From Pseudarthrobacter siccitolerans (GTDB taxonomy: Bacteria; Actinomycetota; Actinomycetes; Actinomycetales; Micrococcaceae), in contig NZ_CAQI01000030.1 in assembly GCF_001046895.1 (NCBI RefSeq), forward strand, positions 27,215 to 91,214: a DNA stretch of 64,000 bases. The letters are read 5' to 3'. Under the pieces are notes generated by a model that saw only the letters and a list, made by a program, of their open reading frames with translations, had not been told where the DNA came from and made no database searches. Positions 17,146 to 26,176 of this stretch are shown here, one piece after another; the stretch's first letter is position 1, and each line of letters opens with the position of its first letter. The translations under genes and the position numbers were made by a program.

Positions 17146-18690
17146 GTGGCTGACCAGGGCGGGGATAACGACGGCGGCACTGACCTTCGTGCCTTCGTCC
17201 GCTCCCGGCAGGGCGAGCTGGAGGGCCAGTTGGCCGAGTGGGTGCGAGTGCCCGGCGTGCTGGGGGTGCCGGAGCACGCTCAGGACCTGATCCGCTCGGC
17301 CAACTGGCTGGCCGCAGCGTTCCGCGACGTGGGCTTCCCCACCGTGGAAGTGCTGCCCACGGGAGAGGCCCGCGCTGTGTACGCGGAATGGTGCGAGGCG
17401 CCCGGGACACCCACCGTCCTGGTGTACAGCCACCACGACGTCCGCGCCGTCAAGGCGGAGAACTGGGAACAAACGGCGCCGTTCGAACCCGTGGTCCGTG
17501 ACGGCAGGCTTTACGGCCGCGGCAGCTCGGACGCCAAGGGGCAGGTCCTGGCCCATCTCTGGTCCCTCCGCGCGCACCTGCACCAACGCTCGCTCACGAA
17601 TGACCCCTACACCCCCGACGCTCTCTCACTTAATGCGGCCAAATCCCAAACGCTCTCTCACTCCACCGGGGTTTCGACAGGCTCAACCACCGGAATGAGG
17701 GGCTCAACCACCGGGAGCGCGGCCCCAACCGCCGCGCCGGCCGTCAACCTGAAGTACCTCGTCGAGGGGGAGGAGGAAGGCGGGTCGACGCATCTGGCCA
17801 AGCTGCTGGAGGAACAGGGGGACCGGCTAAAGGCAGATGTGGTTCTTTTCTCCGACACCCTGCTGTGGCGCGAGGACCACCCCGCCGTCTGCGTCAGCCT
17901 GCGCGGCATGCTCTCCGCCAGCCTGGAAGTGTTCGGCCCGGAGCGCGATGTCCACAGCGGCGCGGTATCCGGCAACGCCCCCAACCCGGCCTTCGAGCTG
18001 GGCCGGCTGTTGGCGCTCCTGCACGACGGGGAAGGCCGGATCGCCATTCCCGGTTTTTACGACGACGTCGAGCCGCCCCCGGAGGACCTTCGGCAGGCGC
18101 TCGCGGAGCTTCCCTTCAGCGAGGCGGACTGGCTGAAACGGTCCGAATCCGGCGCGGTCACCGGCGAGCGGGGTTATACGGTGCTGGAGCGGCTGTGGCT
18201 CCGGCCCGCCGTCGAAGTCACCTCCCTGATCGCCGGCGATCCCATCGGCGTTTCGCGTGCCGCCGTCCCGGCCGTGGCCTCGGCGGACCTGAGCTTCCGG
18301 ACTGTGCCGGGCCAGCGGGTGGAAAAGGTGGCGGAGCAGCTGCGGCAGTGGGTGGAGGCCACGGTGGGGGACAGTTTTGGTCACACCCTCAGCGTTGACC
18401 TGGAGACAGCGCAGGAAGCGTACCTGACCCCGGAGCATCCAACGGTTTCCGCGCTGGAACGGGCCATGGCCACCGGCTTCCAATCTGCCAGCGTGGGCAG
18501 GATGGGCAACGCCGGGGGCGGACCCGCCGAGCTGCTCGCCCGGGCAATCGACGCCCCTGTCCTGTTCTTCGGCACCGGGCTGGTGGAGGACCACTGGCAC
18601 GACAGTGACGAGAGCGCCAACCTCGCGGTCCTGGTGAATGGCGCGGTGACGCTTGCCTGTTTCTGGGACGAACTGGCCCGGATGGAATGA
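17146..18690 (+). CDS. M20-family dipeptidase/carboxypeptidase with an in-frame repeat insertion
   Basis: 514 residues, longer than the usual 440-460. Zinc-peptidase motifs are intact: YSHHDV (metal His), GRGSSDAKG (bridging Asp), EGEEEGG (catalytic and metal Glu), GGGPAELLA near the C-terminus. Between the DAKG helix and VNLKYLVEGEE lie about 48 extra residues rich in S, T and A, encoded by a repeat array (see 17586-17693) that keeps the frame open. The insertion falls in a surface loop, so activity may survive. GTG 17146 start. The substrate is a dipeptide or N-acyl amino acid; not resolvable. Confidence 0.9.
   Translation: MADQGGDNDGGTDLRAFVRSRQGELEGQLAEWVRVPGVLGVPEHAQDLIRSANWLAAAFRDVGFPTVEVLPTGEARAVYAEWCEAPGTPTVLVYSHHDVRAVKAENWEQTAPFEPVVRDGRLYGRGSSDAKGQVLAHLWSLRAHLHQRSLTNDPYTPDALSLNAAKSQTLSHSTGVSTGSTTGMRGSTTGSAAPTAAPAVNLKYLVEGEEEGGSTHLAKLLEEQGDRLKADVVLFSDTLLWREDHPAVCVSLRGMLSASLEVFGPERDVHSGAVSGNAPNPAFELGRLLALLHDGEGRIAIPGFYDDVEPPPEDLRQALAELPFSEADWLKRSESGAVTGERGYTVLERLWLRPAVEVTSLIAGDPIGVSRAAVPAVASADLSFRTVPGQRVEKVAEQLRQWVEATVGDSFGHTLSVDLETAQEAYLTPEHPTVSALERAMATGFQSASVGRMGNAGGGPAELLARAIDAPVLFFGTGLVEDHWHDSDESANLAVLVNGAVTLACFWDELARME
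17586..17693. repeat. Repeat array inserted in the M20 peptidase gene
   Basis: Reverse-strand copies of the GTGAGAGAGCGT element start at 17586 (degenerate, ACGCTCGCTCAC), 17618 and 17650, spaced exactly 32 bases. GGTTTCGACAGGCTCAACCACC plus GG follows at 17670-17693, with a partial second copy at 17702. Both elements are otherwise intergenic in this window. Three 32-base units equal 32 codons, which keeps the reading frame. Confidence 0.85.
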
Positions 18691-18706
18691 CAGAAGGACG
18701 ACGGCG

Positions 18707-19879
18707 ATGGACGGCTCTGGAGCGGAAGGCACCCCGGCGGCAACTGAAGGCAGCGGCGGAGACGCGCGCCGCCGTCGTACGTTTGGCATGGAGGAAGAGC
18801 TGCTCCTGGTGAACCCGGACACGGGGGAGCCGGTGCCGTTGGCCGCAGGGCTGCTGGAGGGCTACAAACGGCCGGCCGGTCCCGGCGGCGGTCCCGTCCT
18901 CACCGCCGAATTCCAGCAGGAGATGATTGAAGTGGTCACTCCTCCGCACTCCACCATGGCGTCGCTGGAGGCAGACATCATCCTGGGGCGGGCCATGGCG
19001 GACGCCGAAGCGCGCAGGGTTGGGGTGCGGGCTGCGGCCCTGGGAACGTCACCCCTGCCCACCGATCCCCATCCTGTGCAGCTTCGCCGGTTTATCGCCA
19101 TGACGGAGGAGTACGGGCTGACGGCCAGGGAGCAGCTCACGTGCGGCTGCCACATCCACGTTTCCGTGGACTCCGACGAAGAGGGCGTGGCGGTGCTGGA
19201 CCGCGTCCGCACCTGGCTTCCGGTGCTGTCCGCGCTCAGCGCGAACTCGCCATTCTGGCATGGGCAGGACAGCGGATACGCCAGTTACCGGGCGCAGGTG
19301 TGGAGCCGTTGGCCGTCCGCCGGGCCGCTGGATATCCTCGGCTCGCCCGAGGCTTACCACCAGCTGGTGCATGACATGGTAAGCACCGGCGTCCTGCTGG
19401 ATGAAGGGATGGTGTATTTCGACGCGCGGCTGTCCCGGCACTATCCCACCGTCGAGATCCGGATCGCGGACGTATGCCTCCGGCCGCAGAACGCCGTGCT
19501 GCTGGCAGGGATCGCGCGCGGGCTGGTGGAGACGGCGGCCCGGGAATGGCGGAACGGCGTCCCGCCCGTGGCCGTCCCCACGGAACTGGTGAGGCTGGCC
19601 GCTTGGAAAGCGAGCCGCTGGGGACTGCGTGGGGAACTCCTGGACCCGCTGACGTTACAACCCTCGCCCGCCATCACCGTGGTGAATGTGCTGCTGGACC
19701 ACATCCGGGAGGCACTGGAGGACATCGGGGACCTGCAGCGGGTGGAGGAACTGATCGACAACCTGCTCTACGAGGGCACCGGTGCTTCGCGGCAACTGGA
19801 AGTGCTGCACCGCGCCGGGGAGCTTGAGGCTGTGGTGGCGGACGCCGCGAACTGCACGGTGTGGGTACCGGCGGATTAG
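18707..19879 (+). CDS. Carboxylate-amine ligase, YbdK-type (glutamate-cysteine ligase 2 family)
   Basis: 390 residues. Begins FGMEEELLLVNP and contains GCHIHVSV and RIADVCLRPQ, the GCS2 family ATP/metal motifs. Family members ligate glutamate to cysteine weakly in vitro or serve as uncharacterised carboxylate-amine ligases; the true substrate in mycothiol-making actinobacteria is unknown. ATG 18707 has AAGGACG upstream. 16 bases after the M20 peptidase, consistent with cotranscription. Confidence 0.88.
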   Translation: MDGSGAEGTPAATEGSGGDARRRRTFGMEEELLLVNPDTGEPVPLAAGLLEGYKRPAGPGGGPVLTAEFQQEMIEVVTPPHSTMASLEADIILGRAMADAEARRVGVRAAALGTSPLPTDPHPVQLRRFIAMTEEYGLTAREQLTCGCHIHVSVDSDEEGVAVLDRVRTWLPVLSALSANSPFWHGQDSGYASYRAQVWSRWPSAGPLDILGSPEAYHQLVHDMVSTGVLLDEGMVYFDARLSRHYPTVEIRIADVCLRPQNAVLLAGIARGLVETAAREWRNGVPPVAVPTELVRLAAWKASRWGLRGELLDPLTLQPSPAITVVNVLLDHIREALEDIGDLQRVEELIDNLLYEGTGASRQLEVLHRAGELEAVVADAANCTVWVPAD

Positions 19880-19899
19880 CGCGGGCAGCGGAAAGCCCC

Positions 19900-19964
19900 G
19901 GTGGTTGAGCCTGTGGTCCGGTGGTTGAGCCTGTCGAAATCAGGTGTCGACAGGCTCAACCACC
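19900..19964. repeat. GGTTGAGCCTGTCGA inverted repeat
   Basis: Perfect 18-base arms GGTGGTTGAGCCTGTCGA (19920-19937) and TCGACAGGCTCAACCACC (19947-19964), with a partial extra copy at 19900-19914. It lies between the convergent ligase and DUF1540 genes and may act as a hairpin terminator. Same family as the copies at 17670 and 34607. Confidence 0.8.
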
Positions 19965-19997
19965 GCGGTCCCGCTCAAGCACCAGGGCTTCCGAAGG

Positions 19998-20282
19998 TTA
20001 TTGGTGAGCGTAGGTGAGGCAGTCGGCGTTGTCCGCGCCGGGACCGACATGGATTTCCGGGGCCTGGCACATCAGGTGATCGTTGTGGACGCATTCGCTG
20101 CGCTGGCAGGCTCCGACGTCGGCCAGTACCTTGGGGAGGCCGCCGTGCATGCCGGTGTCAATGAATGTTGCGCAATGGGCGTGGCTTTCGGCGCCGCTGA
20201 CCGTAATGGCGGCGGCGTTGCAGTTGGTGTGGTCGTTAAAGGAACAGTTGGTTACGCTGCAGTCTGCGACGTGCGATGTCAT
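19998..20282 (-). CDS. DUF1540 Cys-rich protein, two repeats
   Basis: 94 residues comprising two tandem DUF1540 units, each with a CxxxxCxFN/HNxxxxC core followed by HAHC or NADC: residues about 8-37 (CSVTNCSFNDHTNC, AHCATF) and 59-88 (CQRSECVHNDHLMCQA, ADCLTY). Eight or more ordered cysteines suggest metal binding. Function of the family is unknown. Minus strand, alone. Confidence 0.85.
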   Translation of the reverse strand: MTSHVADCSVTNCSFNDHTNCNAAAITVSGAESHAHCATFIDTGMHGGLPKVLADVGACQRSECVHNDHLMCQAPEIHVGPGADNADCLTYAHQ

Positions 20283-20423
20283 CTCTAAGATCCTCCGTAC
20301 TTCGGCAGCCCGGTGTGGCCGTCCTGTGTTTTCCTACGGTAGGCCCGATGGGGTGGATCAAAAAGACCCAATTGTTTGACCTAATTCCGTTCCGGCCGCG
20401 GCGGAACGGCGGTCTTGGGCTGT

Positions 20424-21392
20424 TCAGGAGTCGCAGGGCGCCAGGGTTTGGACCGGAATGCCGTTGACGCCCGATCCGGATTTCCCCAGGCTCCAGTAGC
20501 CGCGGAACTCGGACACTTTGGGGTCCAGCCCCAACTCGCCCACCAGGTACCTGCGGAGCATCTTGACGGTGCCCGCTTCGGCGCCTATCCAGGCGTAGAG
20601 GTTTACCGCGTCCCGATTGGCAGGTGCTTCCAGGCCGGTCTGTACCGGGTGGGGCTGTCCCTGTCCGACGACGGCGCTGCGGACGGCGTCGACCAGAAGA
20701 TCGCCACGGCCCGCTTTGCCGGCGTCCCGGGGCAGCCACGTCACGTGGACGCCCGAGCCGGTGCGGATGTCCTGGATGTCCGAGGCATCCGGCACTTCGA
20801 GGAAGGCGTGCCCTGTGAACCGGGCCGGGAGCGTTTCGAGAATGGAACTGATCGCGGGCACTGCCGTTTCATCGCCGGCAAGGAGTACGCGCCGTGCTTC
20901 CCCGGGGGCCCACCTGATCCCTGTTTCGGACGGCAGGGCGGTATGCGCCGCCGCTTCCGGACCAATGATCAGTGCGCTCTCTCCGGGCGCTGCGCCGCGG
21001 GCCCAATCGGAGGCAGGCGCAGTTCGGCCCTCACTGCGGGGGTGCAGGGCAAAATCAACATCCACTTCACGGAAGCCCGCAACAGCCCTGACCGTGCGGA
21101 CAGTGTAGCTGCGGATGAAGCCGCGCCCCGGCTGCTCGAGGCGCAGCCAGTCCTGGTACCAGCCTTCATGCAGGGTCCCATCCGGAGTCCCCGGCCGGGA
21201 CACCGGGTAGCCCGGTACCGGCAGCAGCAGTTTGATCCGCAAATCCAGCGTGGGCCCCTGGAGGCCGAACCGATCCAAAGAGGGGCCGGTGAAGGTGATC
21301 CGGCGGAAGGTGGCAGAGATGTCCTGCACCCGGCTGACGGTCACGTCGAAAACCCGCACCGGGTAGGGAGCCGTCTGTGGCGCGGTGTTCAT
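20424..21392 (-). CDS. Siderophore-interacting protein (FAD ferric-siderophore reductase)
   Basis: 322 residues of the ViuB/SIP family, which reduces ferric siderophores in the cytosol to free iron. FAD motif RSYTVR, NAD(P)H-domain sequence LLAGDETAVPAISSIL, and the C-terminal GYWSLGKSG. It follows the siderophore-binding lipoprotein gene by about 100 bases on the same strand, so both are probably in one iron-repressed operon controlled by the DtxR box at 22537. Confidence 0.92.
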   Translation of the reverse strand: MNTAPQTAPYPVRVFDVTVSRVQDISATFRRITFTGPSLDRFGLQGPTLDLRIKLLLPVPGYPVSRPGTPDGTLHEGWYQDWLRLEQPGRGFIRSYTVRTVRAVAGFREVDVDFALHPRSEGRTAPASDWARGAAPGESALIIGPEAAAHTALPSETGIRWAPGEARRVLLAGDETAVPAISSILETLPARFTGHAFLEVPDASDIQDIRTGSGVHVTWLPRDAGKAGRGDLLVDAVRSAVVGQGQPHPVQTGLEAPANRDAVNLYAWIGAEAGTVKMLRRYLVGELGLDPKVSEFRGYWSLGKSGSGVNGIPVQTLAPCDS

Positions 21393-21494
21393 GGCAAGTG
21401 TTCCTTCCTTGCCCGGCGGTCGCGGGGGAGTGGAGGACGGAGACGGCGGCGGGGACCGTCTTGTACTGGTCCCTGCCGCCGCCTCCGGTGGGGG

Positions 21495-22496
21495 TTATGG
21501 CAGGTGGGGGTCCACACCGAAGTGGTCCGCCAGTTCGGTGATCACCGCGTGGGCACCTTGGACACTGACGGATGCCAGGAACGTTGCGTCATCAACAGGC
21601 TTGACCTCACCCTGGAGCCGCTGCCACAGGGGGTTGGACTGGAACTTCTCCTGCTGGGCGCGGGTTTTGTCCCCCTCGGCACCGGCCGGGGTGAAGGCGC
21701 TGACCATTACCAGGCCGGCGTCGCCCTGCAGGATCTGCTCGGAGGAGAGGGGAACGAAAATCTCGGACTGGCTGTCCGGAGCGTCCTTGGGACGGGGGAT
21801 CTGCATGTCCGTCATGATCTCGCCGATAAAGGATTTGGAGGAGTAGAGGCGTGCGGTGTCTCCGCCGGTGAACCGGATCAGCGAGTAGGTGGCGTCCGGC
21901 TTCTTCGCCAGGATCTCGGCACCCACCTTTTGGGCCCGCTCTTCGTAGGCTTTCACCAGTTCTTCGGCTTTGTCCTTCTTCCCCAGGGCTTCGCCGAGGA
22001 ACACCACATTCTGCTTCCAGGTGGGCCCGGTGCTGACGGAGAAGATGGTGGGCGCAATCTTGGACAGTTGCGGGTAGAGCGCCTCGTGGCGGACCTTGGC
22101 GGAGACAATCAGGTCCGGCTGCAGTTCAAGGATCTTTTCCAGGTTGGGCTCGGCCAGGGTCCCCACATTGACGGCGTCCTTGGTGGCGTCAGCTACGTCT
22201 CCCAGGTACGGGGCGAAGGGTGCGCTGGGGTCCTGCCGGTACTGCACGTACCCCACCAGGTCGGCTTCCAGGAGGAGGGCGGCGTCGATGTAGCTCGGGT
22301 CCAGGGCGACGACGCGCTTGGGAACGGTGTCGATGGTGGTCGAACCCATGGTGTGTTCCATGGTCAGGGGGTAACCGGCTGCTGCGGCGTCAGCGCTGGG
22401 CTGCGTGGACGTTGCCGGAGTGCTGCAGCCGGCGGTGGCGAGCAGTGCGAGTGCGGCAGTAACAGCAGTCAGCTGCTTGCGGATGCGTGTTTTCAC
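21495..22496 (-). CDS. Iron-siderophore ABC transporter substrate-binding lipoprotein
   Basis: 333 residues. Lipoprotein signal with lipobox LATAGC, then a class III periplasmic-binding fold (VVALDPSYIDAALLLEADLVG, NLEKILELQPDLIV). Binds ferric siderophore outside the membrane and delivers it to the FecCD permeases encoded divergently. I favour GTG 22496 over ATG 22535, because the latter directly abuts the DtxR box and so would lie at or before the likely transcript start. Confidence 0.9.
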   Translation of the reverse strand: MKTRIRKQLTAVTAALALLATAGCSTPATSTQPSADAAAAGYPLTMEHTMGSTTIDTVPKRVVALDPSYIDAALLLEADLVGYVQYRQDPSAPFAPYLGDVADATKDAVNVGTLAEPNLEKILELQPDLIVSAKVRHEALYPQLSKIAPTIFSVSTGPTWKQNVVFLGEALGKKDKAEELVKAYEERAQKVGAEILAKKPDATYSLIRFTGGDTARLYSSKSFIGEIMTDMQIPRPKDAPDSQSEIFVPLSSEQILQGDAGLVMVSAFTPAGAEGDKTRAQQEKFQSNPLWQRLQGEVKPVDDATFLASVSVQGAHAVITELADHFGVDPHLP

Positions 22497-22536
22497 GGAG
22501 ATCGCTTTCGAAACGATGTGACGGGGATAGGACATG

Positions 22537-22555
22537 TTAGGGGAGGCTTACCTAT
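22537..22555. promoter_or_regulatory. DtxR/IdeR iron box
   Basis: TTAGGGGAGGCTTACCTAT matches the DtxR/IdeR consensus TTAGGTTAGGCTAACCTAA at 15 or more of 19 positions. It sits between the divergent binding-protein and permease genes and can repress both in iron-replete cells. Confidence 0.9.
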
Positions 22556-22623
22556 GTCTGCCGTAGACTGTAGCAGGCTTTGAGGATTTAGCTCACAAAC
22601 CAGTGACGTAATAGAAGGACCAC

Positions 22624-23688
22624 GTGAAGACCATGGAGACTGCCGGGGCGGTGGCTGCCCCAGGGCGGCCACCCGCTCCCCGGACCGGCCCCGGACCCCG
22701 ACGGCGCGGCCTCCGGTGGCTCGCCCTTACCGGGGCAGCATTCGCCGCGGCCGTGATGTTGAGTCTTTGCATCGGCGGCCAGCCCTCCTCGCTTCAGGAC
22801 GCGTGGCATGCCCTGTTCACCCCGGACGGCAGCGTTATGGATATCACCATCCGGGAACTGCGCTGGCCCCGCACGGTGCTGGCCATTGTTGCCGGAATTT
22901 GCCTGGGCCTGGCGGGAACCCTGGTCCAAGGGCATACCCGGAACCCTGTAGCGGACCCCGGTCTGCTGGGGATCAACCAGGGAGCTGCGCTGGCCATCGT
23001 TGCCGCCACTGCGCTGGCCGGGCAATTGCCGTCACTGACGCAGGCCGGCCTGGCCTTCGCCGGCGCGCTGGCAGCCAGCGTGCTGGTCTTTGCCATCGGC
23101 TCCGCCGCCCGCCACGGGTCCACGCCCGTCACACTGGTGCTGGCAGGGGCGGCAGTGACTGCCCTCTGTTCGGGGCTGGTTGCGGGAATTGTCCTGCTCA
23201 ACGATCAGGCCCTGGACACGCTGCGGTTCTGGCAAGTGGGTTCCCTGGCCGGTCAAAGCGGCGTGGTGTCAATGATCTGGCCCTTTGTCCTGGCCGGATC
23301 GGTGCTGGCCATCCTGAACATCCGCCCGCTGAACGCCCTCGCGCTGGGAGCCGACACCGCCGTCTCCCTGGGAATCTCGGTCCTGAGGGCCCGCTCCGTG
23401 GGCATCGCAGCCGTCACCCTCCTGGCCGGTTCCGCCGTCACCATGGCCGGCCCCATCGCCTTCGCCGGTCTTCTGGTCCCGCACCTTACCCGCGCCCTTA
23501 CTGGACCTGACTACCGCATCCTGATGCCGGTCTCCGCAGTGACAGGGGCCACCCTGCTGCTGCTGGCTGATACTGCAGGACGGGTGGTGGCGCGGCCGGG
23601 CGAGCTCTCGGTGGGGGTGGTCCTGGCGGTCATCGGTGCGCCGTTCTTCATCCACCTGGCCCGCCGGCGCAGGCTGGCAACACTATGA
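22624..23688 (+). CDS. FecCD-family iron-siderophore permease, first subunit
   Basis: 354 residues, about nine or ten membrane helices, with the FecCD signatures RWPRTVLAIVAGICLGLAGTLVQGHTRNPVADPGLLGINQGA and GPIAFAGLLVPHLTR (ATPase-coupling loop). N-terminal 30 residues are Pro/Arg-rich cytoplasmic. GTG 22624 with AAGGACC upstream. Overlaps the next permease by 4 bases. Forms a heterodimer with it. Confidence 0.92.
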   Translation: MKTMETAGAVAAPGRPPAPRTGPGPRRRGLRWLALTGAAFAAAVMLSLCIGGQPSSLQDAWHALFTPDGSVMDITIRELRWPRTVLAIVAGICLGLAGTLVQGHTRNPVADPGLLGINQGAALAIVAATALAGQLPSLTQAGLAFAGALAASVLVFAIGSAARHGSTPVTLVLAGAAVTALCSGLVAGIVLLNDQALDTLRFWQVGSLAGQSGVVSMIWPFVLAGSVLAILNIRPLNALALGADTAVSLGISVLRARSVGIAAVTLLAGSAVTMAGPIAFAGLLVPHLTRALTGPDYRILMPVSAVTGATLLLLADTAGRVVARPGELSVGVVLAVIGAPFFIHLARRRRLATL

Positions 23689-24776
23689 CCATCACCGGCA
23701 CCCGGCCCCATACGGGCAACATCCGGATCAGGGCGCTGCGGATCGGCCCCGCATCGGTCCGACTCAACCTCCGGGTGCTCCTCGTTGCCGCTGTGCTCGC
23801 CGTTGTCCTGGTGGGAGCCATGGCTTTGCACGTTGCCTTCGGCGGAACTCCCATGCCGTATCCGGATGTCCTGGCGGCCCTGCTCGGAGATGCCGGCAAG
23901 CCCCGCATCCACCTGGCAGTCACCGAATTCCGGGCCCCGCGGATGGTCGCGGCAGTGGTGGTTGGCGCGTCGTTGGCCGCAGCGGGAGCCATCACCCAGA
24001 CGGTGGCCCGGAACCCTTTGGCCAGTCCTGACCTGCTGGGAGTGACGGCCGGGGCATCGTTGGGGGCCGTGGCCGTCCTGGTGGTAGCCGGAGGCGGGCA
24101 TGCCGGCCTCAGCGGGATTGCAGCCACCGTGGGGATGCCGGCCGCAGCCTTCGCCGCCGGAATCCTCAGCGGTATTGCTGTTTATCTTCTTGCCTACCGG
24201 CGGGGCCTGGACAGCTACCGGCTGGTCCTGGCAGGCCTGGGCATTTCCGGCCTGGCCGCCAGCCTGACCACCTGGATCCTGACCCTGGGCGATGTCACGA
24301 GCGCCGCGCAGGCGCTCACGTGGATGACGGGCTCATTGAACGGCAAGGACTGGGCGACCGTCCAGCCCATGGCGGCTGCCGCCGTCGTCCTCATCCTTGC
24401 CGCGGTGGCAAGCGGGCGGTGGCTGCTGCTGACCAGCCTCGGTGACGATACCGCAATCGGGCTTGGTGTCCGGATCGGGACGGTACGGATCATCGTCCTG
24501 ACCATCGCCGTGCTGCTGGCCTCCGTTGCCACGGTCACCGCCGGGCCGGTGGCCTTTGTTGCCCTGGCCAGCCCGCAGATCGCCCGGTCATTGACAGCCG
24601 GCGTTACCCCGCCCGTGGGAGTGTCGGCGCTTGTTGGCGCGGTCTTCGTCCTGCTGGCGGACACTGTCTCAGCCAACGCCCTCAGCGTGCCCCTGCCGGT
24701 GGGCGTTGCCACCGCTGTCCTGGGCGCGCCCTTCCTGATCCACCTGCTCCTCAAGTACCAGCGGAGGCTGAGTTGA
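23685..24776 (+). CDS. FecCD-family iron-siderophore permease, second subunit
   Basis: 363 residues. Same fold as its upstream neighbour: FRAPRMVAAVVVGASLAAAGAITQTVARNPLASPDLLGVTAGASLG and GPVAFVALASPQIAR. ATG 23685 overlaps the preceding stop (ATGA). Partner subunit of the importer driven by the ATPase encoded at 24773. Confidence 0.92.
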   Translation: MTITGTRPHTGNIRIRALRIGPASVRLNLRVLLVAAVLAVVLVGAMALHVAFGGTPMPYPDVLAALLGDAGKPRIHLAVTEFRAPRMVAAVVVGASLAAAGAITQTVARNPLASPDLLGVTAGASLGAVAVLVVAGGGHAGLSGIAATVGMPAAAFAAGILSGIAVYLLAYRRGLDSYRLVLAGLGISGLAASLTTWILTLGDVTSAAQALTWMTGSLNGKDWATVQPMAAAAVVLILAAVASGRWLLLTSLGDDTAIGLGVRIGTVRIIVLTIAVLLASVATVTAGPVAFVALASPQIARSLTAGVTPPVGVSALVGAVFVLLADTVSANALSVPLPVGVATAVLGAPFLIHLLLKYQRRLS

Positions 24777-25597
24777 CCATCCCCACCCGCCACACCGGGC
24801 TCACTGCCGAGAACCTCAGCCTTGGATACGACGGCCCCGCCATCATCCAGGACCTCACGCTGAGCGTCCCGCATGCCCGGATCACCTCCATCATCGGGCC
24901 CAACGGCTGCGGCAAGTCCACACTGCTGCGCGGCCTGGGCCGGCTGCTCACCCCCCGCTCGGGGCAGGTCCTCCTTGACGGCAAACCACTGGGCGCACAA
25001 TCCACCCGGCACATAGCCACCCGGATCAGTGTCCTGCCGCAGACGCCCACCGCACCGTCAGGCCTGACAGTGGCCGATCTGGTGTCCAGGGGCAGGCACC
25101 CCAGGCAAAAGTGGTACCAGCAGTTTTCCGTTGCGGACCAGGGCGTGGTGGAGGATGCACTCGAAGCCACCGACATCAGCGCACTGGCGGACATGCCGCT
25201 GGAGGACCTTTCCGGCGGCCAGCGCCAACGGGCGTGGATCTCGATGACGCTGGCGCAGGAAACGGGCATACTGCTCCTGGATGAGCCCACTACCTACCTT
25301 GACCTGGCCCATCAGGTGGATGTCCTGGAACTCGTCCGCCGGCTCAACCGGGAACGCGGCAGGACGGTGGTGATGGTGCTGCACGACATCTCGCTGGCCG
25401 CCCGGTACTCGGACCACATCGTGGCCATGAAGGACGGCCGGATTGTCACCCAGGGCGCCCCGGCCGACGTCGTCACCCCCGGACTCCTCCGCGAGGTCTT
25501 CGACCTTGACGCCCACGTGGTCAACGAACCCACGGACGGGCGCCCCCACGTGATCCCTCTGGGGCACGCGGCACCGGCTCTGCCCGGGGGAGGGTGA
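24773..25597 (+). CDS. Iron-siderophore ABC transporter ATP-binding protein
   Basis: 274 residues: Walker A GPNGCGKST, signature LSGGQRQRAWI, Walker B ILLLDEPTTYLD and switch His in VLHDIS. FepC/FhuC class. TTG 24773 overlaps the permease stop (TTGA), giving translational coupling. Last gene of the iron-import operon. Confidence 0.93.
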   Translation: MTIPTRHTGLTAENLSLGYDGPAIIQDLTLSVPHARITSIIGPNGCGKSTLLRGLGRLLTPRSGQVLLDGKPLGAQSTRHIATRISVLPQTPTAPSGLTVADLVSRGRHPRQKWYQQFSVADQGVVEDALEATDISALADMPLEDLSGGQRQRAWISMTLAQETGILLLDEPTTYLDLAHQVDVLELVRRLNRERGRTVVMVLHDISLAARYSDHIVAMKDGRIVTQGAPADVVTPGLLREVFDLDAHVVNEPTDGRPHVIPLGHAAPALPGGG

Positions 25598-25767
25598 GCC
25601 GCTCACCGGCGGATCTATTGACAGGGCCCGCCCCCAGGCGCACGCTGATACCGCTGGGTGCCAGTGTTGGCACGGCATTAGACCTCACCTAGGCCGGCCA
25701 ACGAAGCCCGGGAGCGGTCTGGGCGCTCCGGATGAATAGTTCCACTAACTCCCATCAGGAGAAGGAA

Positions 25768-26142
25768 ATGGCCGGAGAAACAGTCAGAGCCCTTGAAGCC
25801 AAGTCATTCGACGAACCCGATGAACGGCGCCGCCCGCCCAAGACCGCCGTGGATGTGGTCAACGTCGGAGACACCACCCTGGGCAGGTTCACTTTCGAGC
25901 CGGGCTGGCGGTGGTCCGAGACCATCAAGACCGTGGTGCATACGGACAGCTGCCAGGTCAATCACGTGGGGATCTGCGCGGCGGGAACGCTGACAGTACA
26001 AATGGACGACGGCACGCGGACCACGGTGGTCCCCGGGCACGCGTACACCATTCCGGCGGGCCATGACGCGTGGGTCGAAGGCGACCAGCCGTTCGTGGCG
26101 TACGAGATCATGAGTGCAGCCACTTTTGCCAAGCCTGCCTGA
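25768..26142 (+). CDS. Cupin-domain protein 1
   Basis: 124 residues from ATG 25768 behind AGGAGAAGG. Single cupin barrel with the conserved glycine-rich turns (FTFEPGWRWSETIK, VPGHAYTIPAGHDAWV). The metal His set is partly present (H in VVHTDSCQVNHVG, plus GHD). Small cupins of this kind act as binding proteins or isomerases; substrate unknown. Paired with a second cupin 34 bases downstream. Confidence 0.8.
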   Translation: MAGETVRALEAKSFDEPDERRRPPKTAVDVVNVGDTTLGRFTFEPGWRWSETIKTVVHTDSCQVNHVGICAAGTLTVQMDDGTRTTVVPGHAYTIPAGHDAWVEGDQPFVAYEIMSAATFAKPA

Positions 26143-26176
26143 TCCCGGAAACAAGACAAGGACAAGGAACAGGATC

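Noticed and set aside
22533..22535. ATG start for the siderophore-binding protein
   Set aside because: It abuts the DtxR box with no ribosome site; GTG 22496 gives a normal lipoprotein signal.
20415..22583. 722-codon + strand frame across the SIP and siderophore-binding genes
   Set aside because: Antisense shadow; the minus-strand genes have clear motifs and iron-regulated context.
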